Part shown: in pieces, positions 42,382 to 51,522 of the stretch
Numbering within the stretch: position 1 is the first letter of the stretch
Layout: each line of letters begins with the position of its first letter
Assembly: GCF_029963765.1 (NCBI RefSeq)
Contig: NZ_JALBYU010000020.1
Span: 1 to 64,000 of the forward strand
Length of the DNA stretch: 64,000 nt
DNA from: Pseudomonas sp. UYIF39
GTDB lineage: Bacteria; Pseudomonadota; Gammaproteobacteria; Pseudomonadales; Pseudomonadaceae
Direction of reading: 5' to 3'
Program-made: the position numbers and the translations under genes
Notes under the pieces: model-generated
The model's database searches: none
What the model was told of the DNA's origin: nothing
What the model saw: only the letters and a program-made list of their open reading frames with translations

Positions 42382-42855
42382 TCAAGAACGCAACAGCCCC
42401 TTCACCATCGGAATGCAAGCGAGTTGCAGACCGGAGGGCGAATGGTAAATAGCCGTCTGCTCACCGACGAAACCGCATTGCCGGTAGAAGTAAGCGGCGT
42501 TCAACGTAGCGTCCAGTTGAACTTCCTCCAGCCCCAGATCCCGCGCCAGGCACTCAAGGTAATCCAGAAAGCGCTTGCCAATGCCCTGCTGCATAAAACC
42601 AGGCAGGACAAAGATCGCGCCGATTTCACGCCTCTCCAGATCAAGCATGCCTGTCGCCACAGGTTCTCCCTGAATACACCCCAGATAAAAGTGTTTTTCC
42701 ATGAGGTCGCAATATCCGTCCTCAGCGGCCCCTGCCGTCCAGACGTCCATTTGCTGCGGGGTATAGGCGCCGATGAACTGATGCCGTATCGCGTGACGGC
42801 GAATGTCGAATGCCGCCCGGCAATCGCCTTGATGGGCTCGTTTGATCTCTAACAC
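42382..42855 (-). CDS. GNAT-family N-acetyltransferase
   Basis: A 157-residue acetyltransferase of the GNAT fold. The acetyl-CoA site is seen as IFVLPGFMQQGIGKRFLDYL with the Q/R-x-x-G-x-G/A pattern, and the closing ATLNAAYFYRQCGFV motif follows. It starts at GTG with GGAG seven bases upstream. It acetylates an amine of unknown identity. It converges with the preceding gene, four bases away. Confidence 0.88.
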   Translation of the reverse strand: MLEIKRAHQGDCRAAFDIRRHAIRHQFIGAYTPQQMDVWTAGAAEDGYCDLMEKHFYLGCIQGEPVATGMLDLERREIGAIFVLPGFMQQGIGKRFLDYLECLARDLGLEEVQLDATLNAAYFYRQCGFVGEQTAIYHSPSGLQLACIPMVKGLLRS

Positions 42856-42890
42856 TTCAATCTCCGTTAGCCATCGGCGGACGGAGAACT

Positions 42891-42920
42891 AAAAAGCCCC
42901 GTCCATTTCTGGCGGGGCCT
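42891..42920 (-). terminator. terminator of the VOC gene
   Basis: GGCCCCGCC and CGGGGC pair on the minus strand, followed by TTTTT. It lies 155 bases after the VOC gene. Confidence 0.7.
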
Positions 42921-43075
42921 TGGTGAGTACGTCAGGTTCCAAGCACGCATGACCTCATGGCCCGCCGGAAGCGGTCATGGAGGAATACATCATGTACATG
43001 CGGGATGTGGAAGTCATGGGCAGATAGTGTTGTTGGAGACGTGGGTTGTCAATCGCCCGGCCCAAGCAGCGTTGG

Positions 43076-43555
43076 TTAACCCTTAACAGCCGCTTCAATC
43101 GCAGCAACGTCGATCTTCCCCATCTCCATCATGGCGTCGAACGCACGCTTGGCCGCGGCTTGATCAGGATTGGTGATCGCAGCGGTCAGAACACGTGGTG
43201 TGATCTGCCATGACACTCCCCACTTGTCCTGGCACCAGCCGCATACATTTTCCTGGCCGCCATTCCCGACAATCGCGTTCCACAAGCGGTCCGTTTCGGC
43301 TTGGTCGTCGGTCGCAACCTGGAACGAAAAAGCCTCGTTGTGCTTGATCGCCGAGCCCCCGTTCAGTCCGAGACAAGGGATGCCCATCACCGTGAACTCG
43401 ACTGTCAGGACATCGCCCTGCTTGCCTGCCGGATAGTCGCCGGGCGCGCGAAGGACAGCTCCCACAGCGCTGTCGGGAAACGTTTCGGCGTAGAACGTCG
43501 CTGCATCCAACGCGGTGCCGTCGTACCACAGACAAATCGTGTTTTTGCTGATCAT
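43076..43555 (-). CDS. VOC superfamily protein (PhnB-like)
   Basis: A 159-residue protein of the PhnB/VOC type often mislabelled 3-demethylubiquinone methyltransferase. It opens ISKNTICLWYDGTALDAATFY, then shows GIPCLGLNGG, the metal-like NEAFSF and the long CGWCQDKWGVSWQ block that is the group signature. The ATG at 43555 has GGAG nine bases upstream. The function is not known; related folds act on small electrophiles. Confidence 0.87.
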   Translation of the reverse strand: MISKNTICLWYDGTALDAATFYAETFPDSAVGAVLRAPGDYPAGKQGDVLTVEFTVMGIPCLGLNGGSAIKHNEAFSFQVATDDQAETDRLWNAIVGNGGQENVCGWCQDKWGVSWQITPRVLTAAITNPDQAAAKRAFDAMMEMGKIDVAAIEAAVKG

Positions 43556-43707
43556 CTTGGTTCTCCAGAATCGGAATGGGTTCGTGCATTTTAGCAGCGC
43601 ATTCAGCGGCACGGCTTTGGCTACTCTTCAGTAGCTGCTCCGCATTGGAGGCGATAACATCCCGGCCTCGCATGGATAGTGCGAACACATACTCAAAGGA
43701 TGAACAC

Positions 43708-44250
43708 ATGAGCCGCACCGAACACATCTGCCTGATGGCGACCTATAACAAATGGATGAACGCAAAGATCTATGGGGCAACCAAGTGCTTATCCGATGAT
43801 GAGCTCTCAGCCGATAGGAAAGCGTTCTTCAAATCTATTCTCGGGACGCTAAACCACGTGGCAATCGGGGACACTGTGTGGCTAAAGCGATTCGCCAAGC
43901 ATCCAGCGGAGCACTCAGCACTAGAGCCGGTGAGGCAACTTTGCGATCCGAAAAGCCTCGACCAATTGTTGTTCTCTACTATTCCAGAGCTCTCAGTGCA
44001 TCGAGAGAGACTCGATCAGATAATCATCGAATGGGCTCACTCTATTACAGAGTCCGATCTGGACCACACTCTCCATTACGCCAGCATGAAAGGTGTAGCG
44101 TCCGATAAGGATTTTTACAGCCTGGTCATGCATTTTTTCAACCATCAAACCCATCACCGTGGCCAGGTCACTACGCTGCTTTCACAGGCTGGTATTGACA
44201 TAGTTGATACAGATTTAGTCTTTCTCATTCCATCCCAATCCTGCGTATAA
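43708..44250 (+). CDS. DinB-family protein
   Basis: A 180-residue four-helix-bundle protein of the DinB/YfiT type. Typical parts are the ATYNKWMNAKIY start, the LNHVAIGDTVWLKRF metal-site His and the HFFNHQTHHRGQVTTLL helix with three further His. The fold binds a divalent metal and includes thiol-dependent transferases. AAGGA precedes the ATG at 43708. It stands alone; the role is unknown. Confidence 0.88.
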   Translation: MSRTEHICLMATYNKWMNAKIYGATKCLSDDELSADRKAFFKSILGTLNHVAIGDTVWLKRFAKHPAEHSALEPVRQLCDPKSLDQLLFSTIPELSVHRERLDQIIIEWAHSITESDLDHTLHYASMKGVASDKDFYSLVMHFFNHQTHHRGQVTTLLSQAGIDIVDTDLVFLIPSQSCV

Positions 44251-44472
44251 AAAAGCTCGTCACCAGGCACCTGATCATTGGGCAGACTTTGGGCCTGGTC
44301 TTCTGCCGTAAGCCGTCCATCGTCGAGAGTTCGCAGCTCCAGAGCTTCCAGTGAATCGATACCTGACCAGAGAGCCTTTTCACTCCAATAGATACAGCTC
44401 AGGCGTGACCTCTCACAACGGGATGCATCGACAACGACTAAACTTTTGCGACGAACCTCGTCTCCCAAGGTG
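44251..44472 (-). other. possible gene fragment on the minus strand
   Basis: The minus strand between the DinB gene and the QEGLA gene is open for over 100 codons and reads protein-like (SLVVVDASRCERSRLSCIYW, SGIDSLEALELRTLDDGRL) but has no start and runs into the DinB gene. It may be the relic of a lost gene. Confidence 0.25.
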
Positions 44473-45753
44473 ATGTCTGTGAGTGCCACTCCCCTGTCCG
44501 AACTCGATGCCGCCCTGCCCAGTCTGGCCCGCAAGATCCGCGTGCTGGAGGCCCTGGCCTGGCCGGATGGGGTCGAGGAGGTATTCCTGGCACGTTGGCG
44601 CGCCGGGCAGGCAGAACTGCCCAAGGTCGAGTTGCGCCCGCGCGACCACAGCGCCGACATTGCCGCCCTCGAAGCCTTTATCGGCCGCTGCGATGAGGGC
44701 CATCCGGCCGGGCGCCACCTCGCCATGACGGCGCGCAGCTATGCGACGGCGGGGCATATGCTCGGCGCCATTGGCACACCCGCCTTTACTCAGTATTCGT
44801 CAGCGCTGTACCGGCGCCCGGACTTCTACTACACACGCCTGAAACTGAGCATGCTGGACGCGGCTCAATTCTTCCTCAAGACCACCGACGCCCTTCTGGG
44901 CGGTGCGCGGATTCCCCCGAGCCCGGCCGAGATCCCGGCCGAGGTCTTCGCCGCCTGGATGCAGCCGGAACTCGACCGTTTCTTCGGCCCGGGCCGGATC
45001 ACCGTCGTGCTCGATCCGACCCTGGCGGCCAAGGCCATCGCCGGTGCCAGTCGCATCCGCCTGCGGGCCAGCGCCCTGTTCTCGGAACTGGACAAGAACC
45101 AGCTGTTGCAGCATGAGGCCTTCGTGCATGTCGCCACCGCACAAAACGGTGCGCTGCAACCCAACTTCAAAAGCCTGGGCCTGGGGGCGCCACGCACGAC
45201 CCAGACTCAGGAGGGCATCGCCACCCTGGCCGAGCTGTTCACCGGCAGCATGGACATCAACCGCTTGCGCCGCCTCGCCCTGCGCGTGCTCGCGGTCCAG
45301 CAGGCGCTGGATGGTGCCGACTTCATCCAGGTATTCGAAGGTTTTCTCGCCGCTGGTCAGTCGCAAGAGGAGTCCTTCCGCTCGACCCAGCGGGTGTTCC
45401 GCGGCGCCGACCTGCGCGGCGGTTCTGCGTTCACCAAGGATGCCGCCTACCTGACCGGTTTGCTCGGCGTGCATACCCTGTTGCGCATCGCGATCCGCGA
45501 CAACCGGCCGGAACTGGTGGGCCATTTGTTCGCCGGGCGCCTCAGCCTGGGGGATACCGTTCGCCTGGCCCCGCTCTTCGAGTCCGGCTGGTTGCAGGGG
45601 CCGGTCCTTGTCCCGGCCTGGGCCTCCGATCTGCGTCTGCTCGCCGCCAACCTGGCGTTCTCCGCTTTTATTTCCCGAATCAAGCTGGATGTACTCGATC
45701 TGGAGGTGCTCATGGCCTTCGCCGACGAGCATGAAGCCGATGCCAGCGCCTAG
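44473..45753 (+). CDS. QEGLA-motif protein (DUF1704, MATCAP-like metallopeptidase fold)
   Basis: A 426-residue protein named in databases flavohemoglobin expression-modulating QEGLA motif protein. The namesake motif appears as QTQEGIATLAELF near residue 245. Before it, LLQHEAFVHVAT holds an HExxxH zinc site like that of the MATCAP tyrosine carboxypeptidases, so a peptidase role is likely. ATG at 44473 or GTG at 44479 could start it, with AAGGTG before. It is followed by a gap of 160 bases with AT-rich sequence. Confidence 0.87.
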   Translation: MSVSATPLSELDAALPSLARKIRVLEALAWPDGVEEVFLARWRAGQAELPKVELRPRDHSADIAALEAFIGRCDEGHPAGRHLAMTARSYATAGHMLGAIGTPAFTQYSSALYRRPDFYYTRLKLSMLDAAQFFLKTTDALLGGARIPPSPAEIPAEVFAAWMQPELDRFFGPGRITVVLDPTLAAKAIAGASRIRLRASALFSELDKNQLLQHEAFVHVATAQNGALQPNFKSLGLGAPRTTQTQEGIATLAELFTGSMDINRLRRLALRVLAVQQALDGADFIQVFEGFLAAGQSQEESFRSTQRVFRGADLRGGSAFTKDAAYLTGLLGVHTLLRIAIRDNRPELVGHLFAGRLSLGDTVRLAPLFESGWLQGPVLVPAWASDLRLLAANLAFSAFISRIKLDVLDLEVLMAFADEHEADASA

Positions 45754-45913
45754 CGTTTAAAGGGATAGCCACCGGACCAAACACTCTGCATCAGTTATTT
45801 ATACTCAAATGCCAGCTTAATAATATTTTACCGATACCAGGGTGATCCCTAGTCTTGACCCCAAGAAATGGCAGGCCGTTAGCGACCTAAATCCAACTTC
45901 GAAGGGTATAGAG

Positions 45914-47224
45914 ATGACCACTGAAAAAATAAAAACAGATACGCTGATTGTTGGCGCCGGTCAGGCTGGCGTGGCCATGAGTGAACACTTGAGCAAACTC
46001 GGCGTGCCGCACCTGGTGCTGGAGCGCAACCGTATCGCCGAGCGCTGGCGCACCGGACGCTGGGATTCGTTGGTGGCCAACGGTCCGGCCTGGCACGACC
46101 GTTTTCCCGGTCTCGATTTCGACGACCTCAGCCCCGACGACTTTGCCCCGAAAGAGCGGGTTGCCGACTATTTCGAAGCCTACGCCAAGAAATTCAACGC
46201 CCCGATCCGCACCGGCGTGGACGTGCTGAGGGTTGAGCGCAATGTCGGTCGCCCGGGCTTCACCATTGAAACCTCCGAGGGCGTGATCGAGGCCAACCGC
46301 GTGGTGGCTGCCACCGGACCTTTCCAGCGTCCGGTTATCCCGCCGATTGCGCCGAAAAATGAACAACTTCTGCAAATCCACTCGGCTGAATACCGTAATC
46401 CAGCGCAGTTGCCTGAAGGAGCTGTTCTGGTCGTCGGTGCCGGTTCGTCGGGCGTGCAAATCGCTGATGAACTGCAGCGGGCCGGCAAGAAGGTGTACCT
46501 CTCGGTCGGCGCACACGATCGCCCTCCCCGCGCTTATCGCAACCGTGATTTCTGCTGGTGGTTGGGTGTGCTGGGGGAATGGGATCAGGCGGCCATGAAA
46601 CCCGGCCGGGAACACGTCACCATCGCAGTGAGCGGTGCCCATGGCGGCCGCACGGTGGACTTCCGCGGGCTGGCTCATCGCGGCATGACGCTGGTGGGTT
46701 TGACCCAATCGTTCAACGGCGGCGTAGCGACTTTTCAGCCGAACCTTGCCGACAACCTGGCGCGCGGTGACGAGAACTATCTGGCGCTGCTCAACGCGGC
46801 TGACGCCTACATCGAGCGCAATGGCCTGGACCTGCCGGAAGAACCTGAAGCGCGCATTACCTTTTCCGATCCGGACTGCGTGACTCACCCGATCCTTGAG
46901 CTCGACCTGGCCAAGGCCGGCGTGACCTCGATCATCTGGGCCACCGGTTTTGCCACGGATTACAGCTGGCTCAAGGTTGATGCCTTCGACGACAACGGCA
47001 AGCCACAGCATCAACGCGGTGTATCGAGCGAGCCGGGCGTGTATTTCCTTGGCCTGCCGTGGCAGTCCCGTCGCGGGTCTTCGTTCATCTGGGGCGTTTG
47101 GCACGACGCCAAATACGTGGCTGATCACATCGCTATCCAGCGTTCATACCTCGACTACCACGACGCCGCGCAACGCGAGGCTGAAACTGTCCCGGCCGCC
47201 CATAAAGCAACGGTCAGTGCTTAA
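45914..47224 (+). CDS. flavin-containing monooxygenase-like protein (CzcO type)
   Basis: A 436-residue flavoprotein. The FAD site GAGQAGVAMSEHL is near residue 18 and the NADP site GAGSSGVQIADEL near residue 180. The ERWRTGRWDSLVANGP and HDRFPGL segments fit the group of FMO/CzcO-like oxidoreductases, and WATGF closes the second half. It probably hydroxylates or oxidises a nitrogen or sulfur compound with NADPH and oxygen. The ATG at 45914 has AAGGG upstream. It leads a set with RidA, DUF1028, ArgE and a permease, so the substrate is likely an N-containing compound. Confidence 0.88.
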   Translation: MTTEKIKTDTLIVGAGQAGVAMSEHLSKLGVPHLVLERNRIAERWRTGRWDSLVANGPAWHDRFPGLDFDDLSPDDFAPKERVADYFEAYAKKFNAPIRTGVDVLRVERNVGRPGFTIETSEGVIEANRVVAATGPFQRPVIPPIAPKNEQLLQIHSAEYRNPAQLPEGAVLVVGAGSSGVQIADELQRAGKKVYLSVGAHDRPPRAYRNRDFCWWLGVLGEWDQAAMKPGREHVTIAVSGAHGGRTVDFRGLAHRGMTLVGLTQSFNGGVATFQPNLADNLARGDENYLALLNAADAYIERNGLDLPEEPEARITFSDPDCVTHPILELDLAKAGVTSIIWATGFATDYSWLKVDAFDDNGKPQHQRGVSSEPGVYFLGLPWQSRRGSSFIWGVWHDAKYVADHIAIQRSYLDYHDAAQREAETVPAAHKATVSA

Positions 47225-47245
47225 TTTCTTCTTCAGGAGCTTCAA

Positions 47246-47662
47246 ATGTCCACGCCAACCCATACCCGAATTCGCATGTTCAACACCAAAGAAACCTACC
47301 CGAACCAGAGCCTGGACAATGACCTGTGCCAAGCCGTTCGGGCCGGCAATACCGTCTATGTTCGCGGTCAGGTCGGCACTGACTTCGAAGGCAACCTGGT
47401 AGGCCTCGGCGACCCGCGAGCGCAAACCGAGCAAGCCATGCGCAACGTCAAACAGTTGCTGGAGGAAGCCGGCAGCGACCTCAGCCACATCGTGAAAACC
47501 ACCACTTACCTGATCGATCCGCGTTACCGCGAGCCGGTGTATCAGGAAGTCGGCAAGTGGCTTAAAGGGGTGTTTCCGATCTCGACCGGGCTGGTGGTGT
47601 CGGCGTTGGGGCAGCCGCAGTGGTTGATGGAGATTGATGTGATTGCGGTGATTCCTGAGTAG
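47246..47662 (+). CDS. RidA family protein
   Basis: A 138-residue protein of the YjgF/YER057c/RidA family. Seen are VYVRGQVGTDFEGNLVGLGD, the TEQAMRNVKQLLEEAGSDL helix and VKTTTYLID. The Arg that closes the RidA active site for imines is seen only doubtfully (the PRYREPVY region), so it may be a Rid subfamily (Rid2-Rid7) rather than RidA proper. Members hydrolyse reactive enamines and imines. It follows the monooxygenase by 21 bases with AGGAG, so the two are co-transcribed; an imine could be the product of the oxidation. Confidence 0.9.
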   Translation: MSTPTHTRIRMFNTKETYPNQSLDNDLCQAVRAGNTVYVRGQVGTDFEGNLVGLGDPRAQTEQAMRNVKQLLEEAGSDLSHIVKTTTYLIDPRYREPVYQEVGKWLKGVFPISTGLVVSALGQPQWLMEIDVIAVIPE

Positions 47663-47674
47663 ACCGAGTCGCGG

Positions 47675-47770
47675 CCATCGCAGGCAAGCCAGCTCCCACA
47701 GGGTTAGTCGTCGTTCACAAAAACTGCGGCCACTGAAGATCCCCTGTGGGAGCGAGCTTGCTCGCGATGG
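47675..47770. repeat. REPIN (two REPs in inverted orientation)
   Basis: The left arm CCATCGCAGGCAAGCCAGCT and the right arm ending in GCTCGCGATGG are mirror copies of the Pseudomonas REP separated by about 40 bases. It lies between the RidA and DUF1028 genes and may stabilise or trim the transcript there. Confidence 0.85.
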
Positions 47771-47818
47771 GGCCCGCCCAGACACCCCATATGCCAAGGC
47801 AATACAAGGAGCAAAACC

Positions 47819-48496
47819 ATGACCTTCTCCATCGCAGCACGTTGCCCCGAAACCGGTCAGTTCGGCATTGCGATCAGTTCCTCCAGCATCGCCGTCGGCG
47901 CACGCTGCCCCTGGCTGCTGCCGGGTGTCGGCGCCGTCTCTACGCAAAACATCACCTTGCCGTCGCTCGGCCCGGAAACCCTCGCTCTCATGGAGCAAGG
48001 CCTATCCCCCGCCGAGGCGTTGGACAAAGTCCTGACCCGCAACGGCTACAGCCAATATCGCCAGATCACGGCGATTGACCATCTCGGTCGCACCGCGCAC
48101 TTCAGCGGCGCGCAAACCCTGGGCAACCACAACGCCGTGTCCGGCGATCAATGCGTCGCTGCCGGCAACATGCTGGCGGACCGTGCAGTGATCGAGGCCA
48201 TGGTCGAGGCATTCGAGCATGGCGAGGGCCAACTGACCGACCGCCTGCTCGCGGCCATGAAAGCGGCCATCGCCGCGGGCGGCGAAGCCGGGCCCGTGCA
48301 TTCGGCGGCGGTGGTGGTGGTCGGCGAATTGACCTGGCCGATCATCAACCTGCGGGTGGATTGGGCCGATCACGACCCGATCGGCCAGCTTGAGAAATTG
48401 TGGGACGCCTATCGCCCACAGGTTCAGGACTACATCGACCGCGCCCTGGCCCCCGACAAATCCCCTGGCTACGGTGTCGCCGGAGACGACCGATGA
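47819..48496 (+). CDS. DUF1028 family protein (Ntn-hydrolase-like)
   Basis: A 225-residue protein of the DUF1028 family. It opens TFSIAARCPETGQFGIAISS, where the Thr2 position fits an Ntn-type nucleophile exposed after Met removal, then VGARCPWLLPGVGAV, GAQTLGNH and AAGNMLAD. The fold is that of N-terminal nucleophile amidohydrolases, so amide hydrolysis is plausible. It overlaps the ArgE-like gene by four bases. The substrate is not known. Confidence 0.88.
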   Translation: MTFSIAARCPETGQFGIAISSSSIAVGARCPWLLPGVGAVSTQNITLPSLGPETLALMEQGLSPAEALDKVLTRNGYSQYRQITAIDHLGRTAHFSGAQTLGNHNAVSGDQCVAAGNMLADRAVIEAMVEAFEHGEGQLTDRLLAAMKAAIAAGGEAGPVHSAAVVVVGELTWPIINLRVDWADHDPIGQLEKLWDAYRPQVQDYIDRALAPDKSPGYGVAGDDR

Positions 48497-49644
48497 GCAA
48501 CAGCCTCGATTTGCTGAAAACGTTGGTGGCCTTCGACACCACGAGCCGCGAATCAAACCTGCACCTCATCGAGTTCGTCCGCGACTACCTTGAACGTTTC
48601 GACGTGCCTTGCGAGCTGCTCTACAACGAGCAACGCAGCAAGGCCAACCTATTCGCGACCATTGGCCCGGCGGACCGACCGGGCATCGTGCTGTCGGGGC
48701 ACACCGACGTGGTGCCCGTCGACGGCCAGCCGTGGACCGTTGCGCCGTTCCAACTCACCGAGCGCGACGGCAAGCTGTACGGTCGCGGCACCGCGGACAT
48801 GAAAGGCTACATCGCCTGCGTACTCGCCCTGGTCCCGGCGCTAGTAAAGGCCACGCTGCGGCTGCCGGTGCACATCGCGCTGTCCTACGATGAGGAAGTC
48901 GGCTGCCTTGGTGTGCGTTCGTTGCTGTCGGAATTGGAAAAGCGCCCGGTCAAACCGATGCTCTGCATCATTGGCGAACCGACCGAGCTCAAACCGGTGC
49001 TGGGCCATAAAGGCAAACTGGCGATGCGCTGCGATATTCATGGTGAAGCGTGCCATTCGGCGTACGCGCCGCTCGGGGTCAACGCCATTGAATACGCCGC
49101 CGAACTGATCGGTGAACTGGGAAGGATCGGCAACCGGCTCAAAGCGCCCGAGCATCACGACGCGCGTTTCGATCCGCCCTTCAGCACGGTGCAAACCGGT
49201 GTGATTTCCGGCGGCAAGGCCTTGAACATCGTCCCCGCCGATTGCCGCTTCGACTTCGAAATCCGCGCCCTGCCCTCGCACGACCCAAGCGAAGTTGCGC
49301 AGGAGCTGAAGGTTTATGCCGAACAGCAGGTATTGCCGCGCATGCGTGCCGTGAGTGAACAGAGCGAGATTCGATTTAGCGAGTTGTCGGCGTATCCCGG
49401 ACTGGCGACCGATGCGCAGAGTGAAGCGGCTGAGTTGATTGCTGCGTTCTGCGGCTCCCGAGAGTTCGGCACCGTAGCCTTCGGAACCGAGGGCGGTCTA
49501 TTCGACGCTGCTGGAATTCCCACCGTCGTCTGCGGCCCCGGCAGCATGGACCAAGGCCATAAACCGGACGAATTCGTCAGCCTCCAACAACTCACCGCCT
49601 GCGACGTCATGCTGCAACGAATGCTGCAATCGATCAGCGAATAG
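48493..49644 (+). CDS. ArgE/DapE-family M20 deacylase
   Basis: A 383-residue M20 metallopeptidase, acetylornithine-deacetylase-like. The zinc ligands are visible as SGHTDVVP, GRGTADMKG, YDEEVGC, IGEPTE and the C-terminal GHKPDEFV. The dimerisation domain (about residues 175-290) holds HSAYAPLGVNAIEYA. It should remove an acyl group from an amino acid or cleave a ureido/amide compound. In this context it is probably not the arginine biosynthesis enzyme (Pseudomonas uses ArgJ) but a catabolic deacylase. ATGA overlap with DUF1028. Confidence 0.9.
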   Translation: MSNSLDLLKTLVAFDTTSRESNLHLIEFVRDYLERFDVPCELLYNEQRSKANLFATIGPADRPGIVLSGHTDVVPVDGQPWTVAPFQLTERDGKLYGRGTADMKGYIACVLALVPALVKATLRLPVHIALSYDEEVGCLGVRSLLSELEKRPVKPMLCIIGEPTELKPVLGHKGKLAMRCDIHGEACHSAYAPLGVNAIEYAAELIGELGRIGNRLKAPEHHDARFDPPFSTVQTGVISGGKALNIVPADCRFDFEIRALPSHDPSEVAQELKVYAEQQVLPRMRAVSEQSEIRFSELSAYPGLATDAQSEAAELIAAFCGSREFGTVAFGTEGGLFDAAGIPTVVCGPGSMDQGHKPDEFVSLQQLTACDVMLQRMLQSISE

Positions 49645-49668
49645 CAAAGATTTTGAACACCCCAAAAT

Positions 49669-49763
49669 CCCCTGTGGGAGCGGGCTTGCTCGCGATAGCG
49701 GTCTGTCAGCCAAATCAATTTTGACTGTCAGGCCCTCATCGCGAGCAAGCTCGCTCCCACAGG
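49669..49763. repeat. REPIN between the deacylase and permease genes
   Basis: CCCCTGTGGGAGCGGGCTTG and its inverted partner AAGCTCGCTCCCACAGG enclose a centre with CTGTCAG and CTGACAG-like arms. It is a complete REPIN. Confidence 0.88.
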
Positions 49764-49930
49764 TTTTGTAGCTACCCACTGGCATACATTTTTTAGCGTC
49801 TATACCCACAAACTTACTAATTTATCTCTCACTCCCCACCGCACATCATCAACTCCAACAAGAAAAGCGTCGCCCCCGCGTGGCGCTCACCGAAGTACGT
49901 CCACGTACTCAAATTGCCTTGGAGTCCGTC

Positions 49931-51346
49931 ATGGTTACCGCAGCAACAACCTCCGCCCCGCTGATCGAAAAACACACCATCGGCTACGTGCCCCCCGAAG
50001 ATCGCCACGGAAAAACCAAAGACCTGTTCACCCTCTGGTTCGGCGGCAACATCGCGCCGTTGCCCATCGTCACCGGCGCCCTCGGCGTGCAGATGTTTCA
50101 CCTCAACCTAGTGTGGGGCATCGTCGCCATCCTCGTTGGTCACCTGGTCGGCGGCGTGCTGATGGCCCTGCACTCAGCGCAAGGCCCGCAGATGGGCATT
50201 CCGCAAATGATCCAGAGCCGCGCCCAGTTCGGCTCGCTCGGCGCACTGCTGGTGGTGCTGATCGCCGGCATCATGTACATCGGCTTCTTCGCCTCCAACA
50301 TCGTCCTCGCCGGCAAGTCCCTGCACGGCGTAGTCGACAGCGTGCCGGTGCCGGTCGGCATCGTCATCGGCGCCCTTGGTTCGGGCATCATCGGCATCAT
50401 CGGCTACCGCTTCATCCACGTGCTCAACCGCATCGGCACCTGGGTGCTCGGCGCCGGCATCGTGCTGGGCTTCGGCTACATCTTCACCCACGTACAGACC
50501 GCCGACTTCCTCACCCGCGGCAGCTTCAACATCTCCGGCTGGCTGGCCACCGTATCGCTCGCCGCGCTCTGGCAAATCGCCTTCGCGCCCTACGTCTCCG
50601 ACTACTCGCGCTACCTGCCGGCCAACGTGCCCGTGGCCGCAACGTTCTGGACCACTTACCTGGGCACCGTGCTCGGCTCCAGCCTCTCGTTCATCTTCGG
50701 CGCCGTCGCCGTCCTCGCCACGCCCGTGGGCATGGACACCATGGACGCCGTCAAACTCGCCACCGGCTCCATCGGCCCACTGATGCTCGTGCTGTTCCTG
50801 CTCAGCGTCATCAGCCACAACGCCCTCAACCTCTACGGCGCCGTGCTGTCGTTGATCACCCTGATCCAAACCTTCGCCTACCGCTGGATCCCGACCGCCA
50901 AAAGCCGCGCCGTCCTCTCGATCATCGTCCTCGCCGCCTGCTGCTTCGCCGCCGTCGGCGCCTCCGCCAACTTCATCGGCCACTTCGTCGACATGGTGCT
51001 GGTACTGCTCGTGGTGCTGGTGCCGTGGACCGCGATCAATCTGATCGACTTCTATGCGATTCATAAAGGTCAGTACGACATCGGCTCGATCTTCAAAGTC
51101 GATGGCGGGATCTATGGGCGGTACAACCCGCAGGCACTGTTGGCGTATGCGATTGGCATCGCGGTGCAAATCCCCTTCATGAACACGCCACTCTACGTCG
51201 GCCCAATCTCCGAACACATCAACGGCGCGGACCTGTCCTGGCTAGTCGGCCTGCTCATCACCTCCCCGCTCTACTACTGGCTAGCCAACCGCGACACCGC
51301 CTACAAGCGCCGCCTCTCAACCGGAAAACTGGCTAACTCGATCTAA
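49931..51346 (+). CDS. NCS1-family permease (cytosine/purine type)
   Basis: A 471-residue inner-membrane transporter with about 12 membrane helices. NCS1 features are the WFGGNIAPLPIVTGALG segment in the first helix, the GPQMGIPQMIQSRAQFG loop and the later SDYSRYLP motif. NCS1 proteins import cytosine, purines, hydantoin, allantoin or thiamine precursors with a cation. GGAG precedes the ATG at 49931. The nearness to FMO, RidA, DUF1028 and ArgE genes suggests it brings in the N-containing substrate of that set, though a REPIN and 286 bases separate them. Confidence 0.92.
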   Translation: MVTAATTSAPLIEKHTIGYVPPEDRHGKTKDLFTLWFGGNIAPLPIVTGALGVQMFHLNLVWGIVAILVGHLVGGVLMALHSAQGPQMGIPQMIQSRAQFGSLGALLVVLIAGIMYIGFFASNIVLAGKSLHGVVDSVPVPVGIVIGALGSGIIGIIGYRFIHVLNRIGTWVLGAGIVLGFGYIFTHVQTADFLTRGSFNISGWLATVSLAALWQIAFAPYVSDYSRYLPANVPVAATFWTTYLGTVLGSSLSFIFGAVAVLATPVGMDTMDAVKLATGSIGPLMLVLFLLSVISHNALNLYGAVLSLITLIQTFAYRWIPTAKSRAVLSIIVLAACCFAAVGASANFIGHFVDMVLVLLVVLVPWTAINLIDFYAIHKGQYDIGSIFKVDGGIYGRYNPQALLAYAIGIAVQIPFMNTPLYVGPISEHINGADLSWLVGLLITSPLYYWLANRDTAYKRRLSTGKLANSI

Positions 51347-51360
51347 CTACCCCCCCCAAT

Positions 51361-51390
51361 CCCCTGTGGGAGCGAGCTTGCTCGCGATGA
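51361..51390 (+). repeat. REP unit, probably a broken REPIN
   Basis: CCCCTGTGGGAGCGAGCTTG is followed by the typical centre CCTGACAGTC...GACTGACAG, but the second REP arm is missing. Confidence 0.8.
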
Positions 51391-51522
51391 GGCCCTGACA
51401 GTCAACATAGACTTGACTGACAGCCATCATCTCCAGAAAAGCCGCCTCCCACCGGGCACATCCTGCCTATTCGAATCTGCTACATTCCCCACCCTCAAAA
51501 CCAAAACAAGGAATGTTCGCCC

